A stretch of 34,135 bases of DNA from Bacteroidota bacterium (GTDB lineage Bacteria > Bacteroidota > Bacteroidia > Sphingobacteriales > Sphingobacteriaceae), in contig JABDBW010000023.1 in assembly GCA_013288485.1 (NCBI GenBank), positions 1 through 34,135 on the forward strand. Direction: 5' to 3'. Of this stretch, positions 1 through 8,220 are shown piece by piece. Both the position numbers and the translations under genes were made by a program. Under the pieces are notes generated by a model. The model ran no database searches. It had not been told where the DNA came from and saw nothing but the letters and a program-made list of their open reading frames with translations. The first letter of the stretch is position 1. Each line of letters opens with the position of its first letter.

Positions 1-1
1 G

Positions 2-1783
2 GCGGGGGAAAGTTATACGGCAAAAGCTATATTGACCAATGGAACCATCAAAGATTACCCGTTACCCGCAGTAAACCCAAGCGGCATAGCATTGCGGATA
101 ACACCCAAGGGAAAAGATTCGCTGGAAGTAACTCTTGCCACCACCACAACCCCTTCAACCAGCTACTATCTCATTGGCCAAACAAGGGGCATGGTCTGTT
201 ATTCATCGATCATCAGTTTTAAAGGATCTGCCACAAAAAAGACAATAGCAACAGACCTGTTCCCGACAGGCATAGGCCATTTTACCCTGTTCAACAGCGC
301 CAACCAGCCGCTGAACGAACGAATAGTTTATATCGATCATCATGATAACCTGCAACTAAGCGTTGCCACCGACAAACCGGATTATTTGCTTCGGGATAAT
401 ATTGGCTTAAGCCTGCAGGTAAAAGACAAAAGCGGCAAACCCGCACGCGGTAATTTCTCTATAGCGGTTACCGATGACAGCCAGGTGAATACAGACAGCC
501 TGGGCAATAATATACTAACCAGCCTGCTGCTCACTTCCGACCTGCAGGGAACCGTTGAAGAACCAGGCTGGTATTTCAATGAAAAAAATGCAGACAGGGC
601 CGCAGCGTTAGATAACCTACTGTTAACCCAGGGCTGGGTAGGCTACGACTGGAAAGAAATATTCGCGCCGCCGGTAAACCCGGAATATGAGGCAGAACCG
701 GAATTTAATGTGAGGGGGCGGGTAAGCAATATTCTGAATAATCCCATAGATACGGCAACGGTGATGCTGATCTCGACCAAACCGGAGTTATTGCTTAAAA
801 CCCATACTGACAAGGAAGGCCGGTTCTCTTTCAGCAATTTCCCGCCTTTGGATACCATAAACTTCCACCTGCAAACCCGGCGCGATTTTAATGTGGGTTT
901 AACCGTTGATGAGTTTGTACCGCCCGAATTATCTCCGGCAGATGACATGCCAGCACCCTGGTATGTTAACACCGATAGCACAACATTAAATTATGCGCAT
1001 AAAAAGAAAATAGAATGGGATGAGGGTTTTGATGCCCGTAAAACCATATTGTTAAAAGAGGTAGAGATAAAAGCCAAAACGATTGTAGGTTTCACGCCGC
1101 TTTTAGAGTTGAATGAAGAAGAGATACGGAATGCACGTCCGGGTAAAAAAAAATTGACGCTATTTGACCTGCTTAACCAACAACAAAAGCTAAGCCAAAT
1201 ACCTCTAAGAATGATAGTTGATGGGCAGATGTATACGCGCACTTATTTTAAACATGAGATAAAACCGGGTATGAAATTTGACATTATGGATGATGAAAAT
1301 ATGCGTCCGGTTACCAATCCCGCCGAAACAGGCGAAATAATCCCCTTTCTAAATCACTTTACAACCGAGGATATCAAAGGGTTTACCGCAAAGCCTATAC
1401 GTGTAACGGTAATGGTTTGGATACCGGGGTTTAATAAATATGTACCTGTAGAAAGATATTATCTGCAAGTTAATGTTACCACTAATATTAAATTCGGTGA
1501 CAAAAAAGTTCCTGCCGGCGACTACGTCTACCGCCCTATGCCCATTAGCTGGCCGCATAAATTTTATTCGCCGAAGTATACGGTTGCAACAACCCCTGCC
1601 GGTAAAGACCGCCGCTCAACTATTTTCTGGGAACCTAATCTAATAGCCGATGCCGCCGGTAAAGCCAGCCTGTCATTTTACGGTGCCGATCTGCCAGGTA
1701 CCTATACCGTTATAATTGAAGGTACTGATTTGAACGGCAGCTTCGGTTACAGCAGGCAGAAAATACAAGTGGTTAAAAAATAA
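2..1783 (+). CDS. Macroglobulin-like (MG2) / carboxypeptidase-regulatory-domain surface protein, 5' end outside window
   Basis: The reading frame is open from base 2 with no stop before it, so the gene enters from the left; the TTG at 32 is not a convincing start. About 594 residues are visible. The segment with D-K-P-D-Y-L-L-R-D-N resembles the MG2 domain of bacterial alpha-2-macroglobulin-like proteins. It is followed by a carboxypeptidase-D regulatory-like beta-sandwich (around VRGRVSNILNNPIDTATV) and then a degenerate plug-like stretch (LLKEVEIKAKT). The last 70 residues form another beta-rich domain (FWEPNLIADAAGKASLSFYG), typical of the C-terminus of these proteins. In Bacteroidota such proteins are large exported proteins of unknown role. 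The stop lies one base from the stop of the converging DUF3078 gene. The family call is reasonably sure; the function is not known. Confidence 0.75.
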   Translation, partial: AGESYTAKAILTNGTIKDYPLPAVNPSGIALRITPKGKDSLEVTLATTTTPSTSYYLIGQTRGMVCYSSIISFKGSATKKTIATDLFPTGIGHFTLFNSANQPLNERIVYIDHHDNLQLSVATDKPDYLLRDNIGLSLQVKDKSGKPARGNFSIAVTDDSQVNTDSLGNNILTSLLLTSDLQGTVEEPGWYFNEKNADRAAALDNLLLTQGWVGYDWKEIFAPPVNPEYEAEPEFNVRGRVSNILNNPIDTATVMLISTKPELLLKTHTDKEGRFSFSNFPPLDTINFHLQTRRDFNVGLTVDEFVPPELSPADDMPAPWYVNTDSTTLNYAHKKKIEWDEGFDARKTILLKEVEIKAKTIVGFTPLLELNEEEIRNARPGKKKLTLFDLLNQQQKLSQIPLRMIVDGQMYTRTYFKHEIKPGMKFDIMDDENMRPVTNPAETGEIIPFLNHFTTEDIKGFTAKPIRVTVMVWIPGFNKYVPVERYYLQVNVTTNIKFGDKKVPAGDYVYRPMPISWPHKFYSPKYTVATTPAGKDRRSTIFWEPNLIADAAGKASLSFYGADLPGTYTVIIEGTDLNGSFGYSRQKIQVVKK

Positions 1784-1784
1784 T

Positions 1785-2810
1785 TTACGGGAAACTATAA
1801 ACAATTCCCAAAGCCAAACCTTCTGTTCCCTGTGGCTGTGGCGAGGTGCTCTTGTCGTACAGGAAAGTGCCGTTCATGGTAACATTTATTAAACGGTTCA
1901 CCTTGGCGGTGATGGTGGCATCTACCCGGTGGCTTATATAAGCGGGCGATTTTTGGTAAGGGATAAATAAAGCATAGCGCGCATTAACGCGCAGATTTTT
2001 CATCAGGTCCTTTTCCAGCGTGGCAACCACCTGGAAGGCGAGATCGTTTTTAAAAGTATGGCCGGGCGCTACGCCATAATTAGCGGGCAGGTTATGATAA
2101 ATAGTAGTATCTCTCAAAAATGTTTGCCTTGCTGTGCCAGTACCAAAGCGCAGGTCGAAATATTTTACGGGCTTAAACTCAAAACCCACCGACTCGGTTA
2201 AGTATCCAGGCGCCATAAAACCGGATATGGTAAGCGGCTGATCCACAGCTGCGCCCGTCGCGCTGGTGTACTGAAAGCCTTTACTAAACTGCGATTCAAA
2301 ACTCAGCGAGCCAAAAAAGAACCAGTGTTTGGATAGTTGCGTGGCTATTTTATTATCTAAAAACATGCGGTCGTTGGTTTTACGAGAGCCCTGCCCCTTG
2401 TTTTTTGAGATCCCGTACAGGAGGTTTATTTCCGAAGTATAATCAAACGGGGCTTTGTTGTAGGTGGTTTTATAATCAAAATTAGTTCCTAAAGCCACCG
2501 CGTTTACGCCACCCGCGCTATAATTATCACTAAATGCCGACTGGCTGAAATTTAAGGCGAACGTGATCCATTTATGCCAGTAGCTCACTTTATAATCAAG
2601 CATGGAAATAGGGATCAGTTCCCGTTCTATTTGCAGGCCCCTAACCGGCACCGGAAGGGCATTTTTAGGGGGATCTATACGGAGTCTATTGAGCAGCGTT
2701 GTATCAATTTTAACACTGTCTTTTCCCGGGCTATCTGTTTTTTGCGCTGTTGCACATGAGGCGGCCAAAAGGAAAGCTAAAAAAAACGTGCCGGATATTG
2801 GTTTTACCAT
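1785..2810 (-). CDS. DUF3078 family outer-membrane beta-barrel protein
   Basis: This 341-residue protein has an N-terminal signal sequence ending near LAASCATAQ. Cleavage could be by signal peptidase I after ATA, or the cysteine could be lipidated; the lipobox is not canonical. The mature part has the DUF3078 pattern: W-H-K-W-I-T-F-A-L-N-F-S-Q-S-A-F-S-D-N-Y-S-A-G-G, followed by alternating hydrophobic/polar strands (YTSEINLLYGISKNKGQG, FKPVKYFDLRFGTG). It ends in a C-terminal strand LGIVYSFP, as expected for an outer-membrane barrel. The function of the family is unknown. Its gene lies 35 bases downstream of radA on the same strand, so it may be co-transcribed, and it converges on the preceding gene with a single base between the stops. 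Confidence 0.85.
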   Translation of the reverse strand: MVKPISGTFFLAFLLAASCATAQKTDSPGKDSVKIDTTLLNRLRIDPPKNALPVPVRGLQIERELIPISMLDYKVSYWHKWITFALNFSQSAFSDNYSAGGVNAVALGTNFDYKTTYNKAPFDYTSEINLLYGISKNKGQGSRKTNDRMFLDNKIATQLSKHWFFFGSLSFESQFSKGFQYTSATGAAVDQPLTISGFMAPGYLTESVGFEFKPVKYFDLRFGTGTARQTFLRDTTIYHNLPANYGVAPGHTFKNDLAFQVVATLEKDLMKNLRVNARYALFIPYQKSPAYISHRVDATITAKVNRLINVTMNGTFLYDKSTSPQPQGTEGLALGIVYSFP

Positions 2811-2845
2811 AAAGGGGCAAATAAAAGCAATTTTCTGCGAAAAAA

Positions 2846-4309
2846 TCAGCCAAATAGCAATCCAAATACTTCTTCAATGTTGGCAACCATAATTACTTCG
2901 ACCTGGTAACGCGACAGATCAATGCGCTTTTTATCCTGCGCGGCCGATGGCATATTATATTTTGAAATAAATATCCGTTCAAAGCCCAGCTTTTGCGCTT
3001 CGGCAATGCGTTGTTCCACGCGGTTTACCGCCCTTATTTCGCCCGATAAACCTATTTCGCCGGCGAAGCAGGTTTTAAAAGGTATGGGGATATCCTGGTG
3101 CGATGATATAATGGCGGCGGCAAGTCCCAGGTCGATGGCCGGGTCCTCTACGCGGATGCCCCCCGTTATGTTTAAGAAAACATCCTTAGCGCCCAAATTA
3201 AACCCGCAGCGTTTTTCTAATACGGCAAGCAGCATACTCATGCGCCGGGTGTCGAACCCATTGGCATTGCGCTGCGGCGTTCCGTATACTGATGTGCTTA
3301 CCAGCGCCTGGGTTTCTATGAGCATGGGCCTCATGCCCTCTAACGTGGCCGATATGGTGATGCCGCTCAACGGTTCGTCGCGTTGCGAAAGCAATATTTC
3401 CGATGGATTAGACACTTCCCGCAGCCCCTCGCCCAGCATTTCGTAAATACCAAGCTCGGATGCCGAACCAAAGCGGTTTTTAATGGTGCGCAATATGCGG
3501 TAAACGTGGTGTCGGTCGCCCTCAAACTGCAAAACGGTATCAACCATGTGTTCCAGTATTTTGGGGCCCGCTATCATTCCGTCTTTGGTGATATGGCCAA
3601 TAAGAAATACAGGTGTTGAACTTTCCTTTGCAAAACGCAACAGTTCGGCCGTGCATTCCCTAACCTGCGATACACTGCCCGGCGTAGATTCAATATGCGA
3701 GGAATGCAAAGTTTGTATAGAATCGACAATAACCAGGTCCGGCTCCAGTTCCTCAATTTGTTTGAATATGTTTTGGGTAGATGTTTCGGTGAGGATATAA
3801 CAGCCCTTATTTATTTCGGAATCCGGAATGTTGATTGCGGAATTACCCTGGCTGCCAACTGCCAACTGTTTACTGCCAACTTCACAGAGTCTTTCTGCCC
3901 GCATCTTTATTTGCCGTTCGCTTTCTTCGCCCGAAATATAAAGCACTTTTAAATTGGGCATATTCAGCGCCAGTTGCAGCATCAGGGTTGATTTACCTAT
4001 ACCCGGCTCACCGCCTATCAGTACCAATGAACCGGCTACAATGCCTCCGCCTAAAACGCGGTTAAATTCTTTATCGGGGGTAAGCAGGCGGTGTTCCTCG
4101 CTAAAAGTAATATCGGCCACCTCGATGGGTTTACTGGCGCGCTGCTGTGTGGTGCTGCTTACCTTCCAGGTGGGTACAGATTTACTGTCTTTCTCAATAA
4201 CTTCCTCCACAAAAGTGTTCCACTGCTGGCACGAAGGGCACTTGCCCAGCCACTTAGCCGACTCAAAGCCGCAGCTTTGACAAAAATACGCGATCCTGGT
4301 TTTAGCCAT
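2846..4309 (-). CDS. radA: DNA repair protein RadA (RadA/Sms)
   Basis: RadA is a RecA-like hexameric ATPase that helps branch migration in recombinational repair. The start is placed at the ATG at 4309, giving MAKTRIAYFCQSCG, the usual RadA beginning; a longer frame back to 4489 adds 60 unrelated residues. Visible features are the zinc finger C10-x2-C13 / C24-x2-C27, Walker A GEPGIGKST (100-108), the RadA-specific KNRFG motif (277-281), and a C-terminal Lon-like domain with the GEIGLSGEIRAV stretch. The protein has 487 residues against about 455-460 for the family. The excess is a roughly 28-residue insert at 142-169, between the AERL helix and the Y-I-L-T-E-T strand, encoded by repeat-like DNA (see findings). 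Confidence 0.96.
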   Translation of the reverse strand: MAKTRIAYFCQSCGFESAKWLGKCPSCQQWNTFVEEVIEKDSKSVPTWKVSSTTQQRASKPIEVADITFSEEHRLLTPDKEFNRVLGGGIVAGSLVLIGGEPGIGKSTLMLQLALNMPNLKVLYISGEESERQIKMRAERLCEVGSKQLAVGSQGNSAINIPDSEINKGCYILTETSTQNIFKQIEELEPDLVIVDSIQTLHSSHIESTPGSVSQVRECTAELLRFAKESSTPVFLIGHITKDGMIAGPKILEHMVDTVLQFEGDRHHVYRILRTIKNRFGSASELGIYEMLGEGLREVSNPSEILLSQRDEPLSGITISATLEGMRPMLIETQALVSTSVYGTPQRNANGFDTRRMSMLLAVLEKRCGFNLGAKDVFLNITGGIRVEDPAIDLGLAAAIISSHQDIPIPFKTCFAGEIGLSGEIRAVNRVEQRIAEAQKLGFERIFISKYNMPSAAQDKKRIDLSRYQVEVIMVANIEEVFGLLFG

Positions 4310-4323
4310 GTTGTTGATGTGCA

Positions 4324-4342
4324 CCTGCCTGCCGCAGGCAGG
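4324..4342. repeat. 19-bp palindrome (9-bp arms, 1-base centre)
   Basis: CCTGCCTGC and GCAGGCAGG are perfect reverse complements around a single C. It begins 15 bases upstream of the radA start and would fall in its 5' leader. It resembles short dispersed palindromes seen in Bacteroidota genomes (recollection); a leader hairpin with a regulatory effect is possible but unproven. Confidence 0.7.
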
Positions 4343-4472
4343 GATATGCAGATGTGCAAATGTGCGGATTAGTTTGGGAATAGCAAAGGATTTTACTAAA
4401 TATTTTAGCATTTGCGGTGATAATGATGCATCATACAAAGAATTTGTATTTTTATATCCATTTGATAAGAAG

Positions 4473-4664
4473 ATGAAAAACGAATGCAAACTTAATTTGG
4501 AATGGATACCAGCTGCCTATACAACTGACAAAAGCATCCCGATAGCTATCGGGACAAAAAATGAAGCGGAAACAATAAAAAAGGTAGCCCAGGCAATAAA
4601 AACCAAGAGCCTCTACAAAACTGATATTGGCCTTGGTAAAAATAAAAAATATGGGCGTTACTAA
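4473..4664 (+). CDS. Doubtful small ORF, 63 residues
   Basis: The frame runs from an ATG at 4473 to TAA at 4664 and would encode a basic 63-residue protein beginning MKNECKLNLEWIPAAY and ending GKNKKYGRY. I do not recognise it. It has no signal peptide or membrane segment. The 18-bp palindrome at 4537-4554 lies inside it and would code S-I-P-I-A-I-G, so either the repeat inserted into a gene or the ORF is a chance reading through repeat DNA. The lysine-rich second half has plausible amphipathic composition. It could also be a gene remnant. Confidence 0.25.
   Translation: MKNECKLNLEWIPAAYTTDKSIPIAIGTKNEAETIKKVAQAIKTKSLYKTDIGLGKNKKYGRY
4537..4554. repeat. 18-bp perfect palindrome TCCCGATAGCTATCGGGA
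   Basis: TCCCGATAG followed directly by CTATCGGGA is a perfect palindrome with no spacer. I recall this kind of palindrome being widespread in Bacteroidota genomes. Here it sits in the radA-aspS gap inside a doubtful small ORF. Confidence 0.8.
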
Positions 4665-4738
4665 CTGCTTTCTATCCCCCGTTCCCTGGCCACTTTAACC
4701 CTTTAACCTTTTACCTTTTACCTTTCACCTCAAAAATG

Positions 4739-4746
4739 TACTTTTG
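4739..4746 (+). promoter_or_regulatory. Bacteroidota -7 element upstream of aspS
   Basis: TACTTTTG matches the Bacteroidota -7 consensus TAnnTTTG exactly and lies 24 bases before the aspS ATG. No clear -33 TTG is seen at the usual distance; the upstream region is a pyrimidine-rich repeat. Confidence 0.65.
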
Positions 4747-4770
4747 CAAACTTTATAAAACTTGTTACTT

Positions 4771-6516
4771 ATGCTAAGAACTCATACCTGCGGCGAATTA
4801 AATATCAGCAACTTAGGCCAATCAGTAACTTTATGCGGGTGGGTACAAAAATCGCGCGATCTGGGCGGCACTACCTTTATTGATATGCGCGATCGTTACG
4901 GATTAACCCAGCTGGTGTTTAATATTGATACGGATGCCTCGCTGCGTGAAACCAGCCGTACACTGGGCCGCGAATTTGTAATTAAAGTAAGCGGTACGGT
5001 AATAGAGCGTACCAACAAAAACCCCAAAATACCTACCGGCGAAATTGAAATAGCGGTGGAAGCCATTGAGGTGATCAACGCTTCAAAAATCCCCCCGTTT
5101 ATGATAGAGGATGAAACCGACGGTGGCGAAGAGTTAAGGGCGAAATACCGTTACCTCGACTTGCGCCGTACCCCTATACGCAATAACCTGGTACTGCGCC
5201 ATAAAATGGCGCAGGAAGTACGCAAGTATTTAGATATGCTTGATTTTATTGAGGTGGAAACCCCCGTGCTGATCAAATCAACCCCCGAAGGCGCGCGCGA
5301 TTTTGTGGTGCCAAGCCGCATGAACCCCGGTGAGTTTTATGCCCTGCCGCAATCGCCGCAAACCTTTAAACAATTGCTGATGGTAAGCGGTTTCGACCGT
5401 TATTTCCAGATCGTTAAATGTTTCCGGGATGAGGACCTTCGCGCCGACCGTCAGCCGGAATTTACACAGATAGATTGCGAAATGGCCTTTGTTACCCAGG
5501 AAGATATCCTGAATATTTTTGAAGGGTTAACCCGCCACCTGTTTAAAGCGGTTAAGGGAATTGAGTTTGATGATTTCCCGCGGATGCAGTATGCCGACGC
5601 GATGCGTTTATATGGATCGGATAAACCCGATATCCGTTTCGGGATGCAGTTTGTGGAACTGAATGATATTGTAAAGGGCAAAGGCTTAAGCATATTTGAT
5701 AGCGCCGAACTGGTGGTGGGCATTAACGCCAAAGGCTGTGCCGATTATACCCGCAAGCAAATTGATGAGCTGACCGAATGGCTGAAGCGCCCCCAAATTG
5801 GTGCTACGGGGATGATATACTGCCGGTATAATACCGACGGCACCTTAAAATCATCTGTTGATAAATTTTATACCGAGGACGACCTGACCAACTGGGTGGC
5901 GGCATTTGAAGCCGAGCCCGGCGATCTGATACTGGTATTGACAGGTAATGCCGATAAAACACGCAAGCAATTAAATGAGCTGCGTTTAGAAATGGGTAAC
6001 CGCCTGGGCCTGCGCGATAAAAATAGTTACGCGCCATTATGGGTTTATGATTTTCCGTTGTTAGAATGGGATGAAGAAACCGGGCGCTTCCATGCCATGC
6101 ACCATCCGTTCACCTCGCCGAAGCCCGAGGATATTGCCTTGCTGGATACCAATCCGGGCGATGTTCGCGCCAATGCTTACGACCTGGTTATAAACGGAAC
6201 AGAAATTGGCGGCGGTTCCATACGCATCCATGACCGTACCCTGCAGGCGCTGATGTTTAAGCATTTAGGCTTTACAACCGAAGAAGCACAAAAGCAATTC
6301 GGCTTTTTAATGGATGCCTTTGAATATGGCGCTCCCCCGCATGGCGGTATCGCTTTTGGGTTCGACAGGCTTTGCTCCATATTTGCAGGGTTAGATTCTA
6401 TTCGTGATGTTATTGCGTTCCCTAAAAATAACTCGGGCCGCGACGTGATGATCGATTCGCCATCAACAATTGCGAATGCACAATTAAACGAATTGAAAAT
6501 TAAAACTGACCTTTAA
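4771..6516 (+). CDS. aspS: Aspartyl-tRNA synthetase
   Basis: This class II synthetase charges tRNA-Asp with aspartate in the cytoplasm. The start is set at the ATG at 4771 ([11 protein letters not shown], the normal beginning) rather than at an in-frame TTG nine bases upstream; this gives 581 residues, normal for the bacterial type. It shows the N-terminal OB-fold anticodon-binding domain ([13 protein letters not shown]), motif 2 with [18 protein letters not shown], the bacterial GAD insertion domain in the middle, and motif 3 GIAFGFDRL near the C-terminus. The promoter at 4739 suggests it is transcribed on its own. No terminator was recognised after the stop. Confidence 0.98.
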   Translation: MLRTHTCGELNISNLGQSVTLCGWVQKSRDLGGTTFIDMRDRYGLTQLVFNIDTDASLRETSRTLGREFVIKVSGTVIERTNKNPKIPTGEIEIAVEAIEVINASKIPPFMIEDETDGGEELRAKYRYLDLRRTPIRNNLVLRHKMAQEVRKYLDMLDFIEVETPVLIKSTPEGARDFVVPSRMNPGEFYALPQSPQTFKQLLMVSGFDRYFQIVKCFRDEDLRADRQPEFTQIDCEMAFVTQEDILNIFEGLTRHLFKAVKGIEFDDFPRMQYADAMRLYGSDKPDIRFGMQFVELNDIVKGKGLSIFDSAELVVGINAKGCADYTRKQIDELTEWLKRPQIGATGMIYCRYNTDGTLKSSVDKFYTEDDLTNWVAAFEAEPGDLILVLTGNADKTRKQLNELRLEMGNRLGLRDKNSYAPLWVYDFPLLEWDEETGRFHAMHHPFTSPKPEDIALLDTNPGDVRANAYDLVINGTEIGGGSIRIHDRTLQALMFKHLGFTTEEAQKQFGFLMDAFEYGAPPHGGIAFGFDRLCSIFAGLDSIRDVIAFPKNNSGRDVMIDSPSTIANAQLNELKIKTDL

Positions 6517-6631
6517 ATACCATTCCGCATATAAAAAGAGTTATAAAGCAAGGTTAAATGCTAAAAAATGTTAAATTTTAGCTATGGTTGATGCTTTTTA
6601 ATTTCAAATGATTTTCTTTAAAAAAATTTAC

Positions 6632-7084
6632 ATGAAAAAATACTTTTTACTATTCATTACCCTGGTTATCGCACTGGCATCATGTAAAAAATATGATGTC
6701 AACAAACAAAACGCCACCGACGACGCGTTGATACAGGCTTATTTAAAGGCGAATAATATTACTGCCATAAAAGACCCCTCCGGCCTTTATTACCAAATAA
6801 TAACACCCGGCGGAAACGCGTTTCCCAGCGCAACGTCTGCCGTCGGAGTAAACTACACAGGCACTGAATTAGACGGAACCGTATTTGACCAAAACCCTAG
6901 TGCAACACTATTTTTAACAGATGTAATAAAGGGATGGCAAATAGGTGTGCCTAAAATTGGTATCGGGGGCGAAATAAAACTTTTTATACCATCATCATTG
7001 GGCTATGGTAACCAGGCGGCAGGTGCACTTAAGGCAAATACAGTATTAATTTTTGATATAAAACTACTTGGTTTCACTAATTAG
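6632..7084 (+). CDS. FKBP-type peptidyl-prolyl isomerase lipoprotein, copy 1
   Basis: It encodes a 150-residue exported lipoprotein. The ATG at 6632 is chosen because it gives a textbook signal, MKKYFLLFITLVIALASC, with the lipidated cysteine at residue 18; an upstream ATG at 6608 only adds charged residues. The rest is one FKBP domain, predicted to catalyse cis/trans isomerisation of proline bonds in the cell envelope. Residues matching the FKBP active site include the Y of VNYTG, the F-D of TVFDQN, VIKGW and the LGYGN loop before the last strands. It is the most canonical of three tandem paralogues (next ones at 7232 and 7746) that share an almost identical segment, IKDPSGLYYQI. Confidence 0.9.
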   Translation: MKKYFLLFITLVIALASCKKYDVNKQNATDDALIQAYLKANNITAIKDPSGLYYQIITPGGNAFPSATSAVGVNYTGTELDGTVFDQNPSATLFLTDVIKGWQIGVPKIGIGGEIKLFIPSSLGYGNQAAGALKANTVLIFDIKLLGFTN

Positions 7085-7144
7085 CTATTATTCACGCGGC
7101 TTATGATTATTGGCTGATAATGACCGACAGCGGATAATATTTTG

Positions 7145-7152
7145 TAATTTTG
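7145..7152 (+). promoter_or_regulatory. -7 element upstream of FKBP copy 2
   Basis: TAATTTTG matches TAnnTTTG and lies 79 bases before the ATG of the second FKBP gene. It suggests copy 2 (and perhaps copy 3) can be transcribed separately from copy 1. Confidence 0.5.
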
Positions 7153-7231
7153 CCGCAACGGCCAAAGAAGTTAAATTTTAGCCCCCGGTATAATTTTTAA
7201 GAACAAAATCAGTTATAAAGTAAAAATCTGC

Positions 7232-7711
7232 ATGAAAAAACACTTTACACTATTTTTTAGCCTGTTTGTTATTGGTTTAGCATCATGCCAAAAAGGCGAT
7301 GTTACCAGCCAGCAAGCGGCAATAGACGATGCAAAGATACAGGCTTATATAAAAGCCAATAATATACCGGCAATAAAGGATCCTTCCGGATTGTATTATC
7401 AAATAGTTACACCGGGAGATCCAACTACAAAACCAACACTCCTCTCAACCGTTCAGCTTACCTATACAAACAATTTTCTTGATGGGGTAAATTTTGACCA
7501 TGTTGATGTTGTAAGTTATAAATTGGGCAAGCTGATTAATAGCGGAGGCTTTATGACGAGGGGGATGCAAATTGGGTTGCCGTATATTGGCACCGGTGGA
7601 AGGATTATTTTAATAGTGCCTTCGGCGCTGGGTTATGGAAACACGACGCAGTATACAGTACCGGCAAATTCTATATTAATTTATACTATTGATTTGATAG
7701 GTGTTTATTAA
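7232..7711 (+). CDS. FKBP-type peptidyl-prolyl isomerase lipoprotein, copy 2 (altered active site)
   Basis: This 159-residue lipoprotein has a signal MKKHFTLFFSLFVIGLASC with the lipid cysteine at residue 19. It has the same architecture as copy 1: a short helical segment (DAKIQAYIKANN), then the FKBP fold. The VNFDHV motif keeps the F-D pair, but the stretch that is VIKGW in canonical FKBPs reads FMTRGM here, so the tryptophan at the floor of the proline pocket is replaced by methionine, and the loop before it is longer. Activity may be weak, or substrate preference changed. The gene lies 147 bases after copy 1 with its own candidate promoter. Confidence 0.88.
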   Translation: MKKHFTLFFSLFVIGLASCQKGDVTSQQAAIDDAKIQAYIKANNIPAIKDPSGLYYQIVTPGDPTTKPTLLSTVQLTYTNNFLDGVNFDHVDVVSYKLGKLINSGGFMTRGMQIGLPYIGTGGRIILIVPSALGYGNTTQYTVPANSILIYTIDLIGVY

Positions 7712-7745
7712 CTTCTGTAATTAATCGTATATCATTTATAACAAC

Positions 7746-8207
7746 ATGAAAAAATATTTTTTATTATTCGGCCTGTTTATCATTGGGTTATCGTCATGTA
7801 AAAAACCTGCAACATTTGACGCTGCCGCGCAAGCCGCTGCCGACGACGCACTTATACAGGCTTATATACAACAACACGCTATTACCGCTGTAAAAGATCC
7901 TTCCGGGCTTTATTACCAGATAATTACTCCCGGTACAGGCGCTCATCCCAATGATAACTCTAACGTAACTGTTGGTTATACCTGTACTTTGACCGATGGT
8001 ACCGCTATTGATTCCAGGAGCAGCGCCTATTTCGCGCCCCTGGGCCTTACTATACAGGGGTGGCGTACTGGTCTGCCCCTTATTGGCACAGGCGGAAAAA
8101 TTTTGTTGTTGGTACCGTCGGCGCTTGGTTATGGCAATGCAGCCCAAGGGGCCATTCCGGCTAATTCAGTACTGGTGTACAATATTACATTGCAGGGCTT
8201 TAACTGA
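7746..8207 (+). CDS. FKBP-type peptidyl-prolyl isomerase lipoprotein, copy 3
   Basis: This 153-residue lipoprotein has a signal MKKYFLLFGLFIIGLSSC with the lipid cysteine at residue 18. The FKBP domain keeps the pocket tryptophan (LTIQGW) and the LGYGN loop, but the F-D pair of the active site reads I-D (TAIDSR). The gene follows copy 2 by 34 bases, so the two are probably co-transcribed. It converges on the serine hydrolase gene with 13 bases between the stop codons; no hairpin terminator was seen there. Tandem duplication and divergence is the simplest origin of the three copies. Confidence 0.88.
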   Translation: MKKYFLLFGLFIIGLSSCKKPATFDAAAQAAADDALIQAYIQQHAITAVKDPSGLYYQIITPGTGAHPNDNSNVTVGYTCTLTDGTAIDSRSSAYFAPLGLTIQGWRTGLPLIGTGGKILLLVPSALGYGNAAQGAIPANSVLVYNITLQGFN

Positions 8208-8220
8208 TGTTTTAAGCGCA

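Larger units (their letters stand above)
4310..4770. other. Intergenic region between divergent radA and aspS with repeats
   Basis: This 461-base stretch separates two divergent housekeeping genes. It holds a 19-bp palindrome at 4324-4342, a near-repeat GATGTGCAAATGTGC just beside it, an 18-bp perfect palindrome at 4537-4554, a doubtful 63-codon ORF (4473-4664), a pyrimidine tract with three copies of a CCTTTTA/CCTTTCA unit (about 4706-4730), and the aspS promoter at its right end. No clear -7 element for radA was found. The repeats look like dispersed genomic repeats rather than genes. Confidence 0.6.

Noticed and set aside
2922..4372. Several plus-strand ORFs opposite radA
   Set aside because: They are antisense shadows of a well-supported gene, with no recognisable domain and no promoter.
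4310..4489. N-terminal extension of radA to an ATG at 4489
   Set aside because: The 60 extra residues do not belong to RadA and run through repeat DNA; MAKTRIAYFCQSCG at 4309 is the standard beginning.
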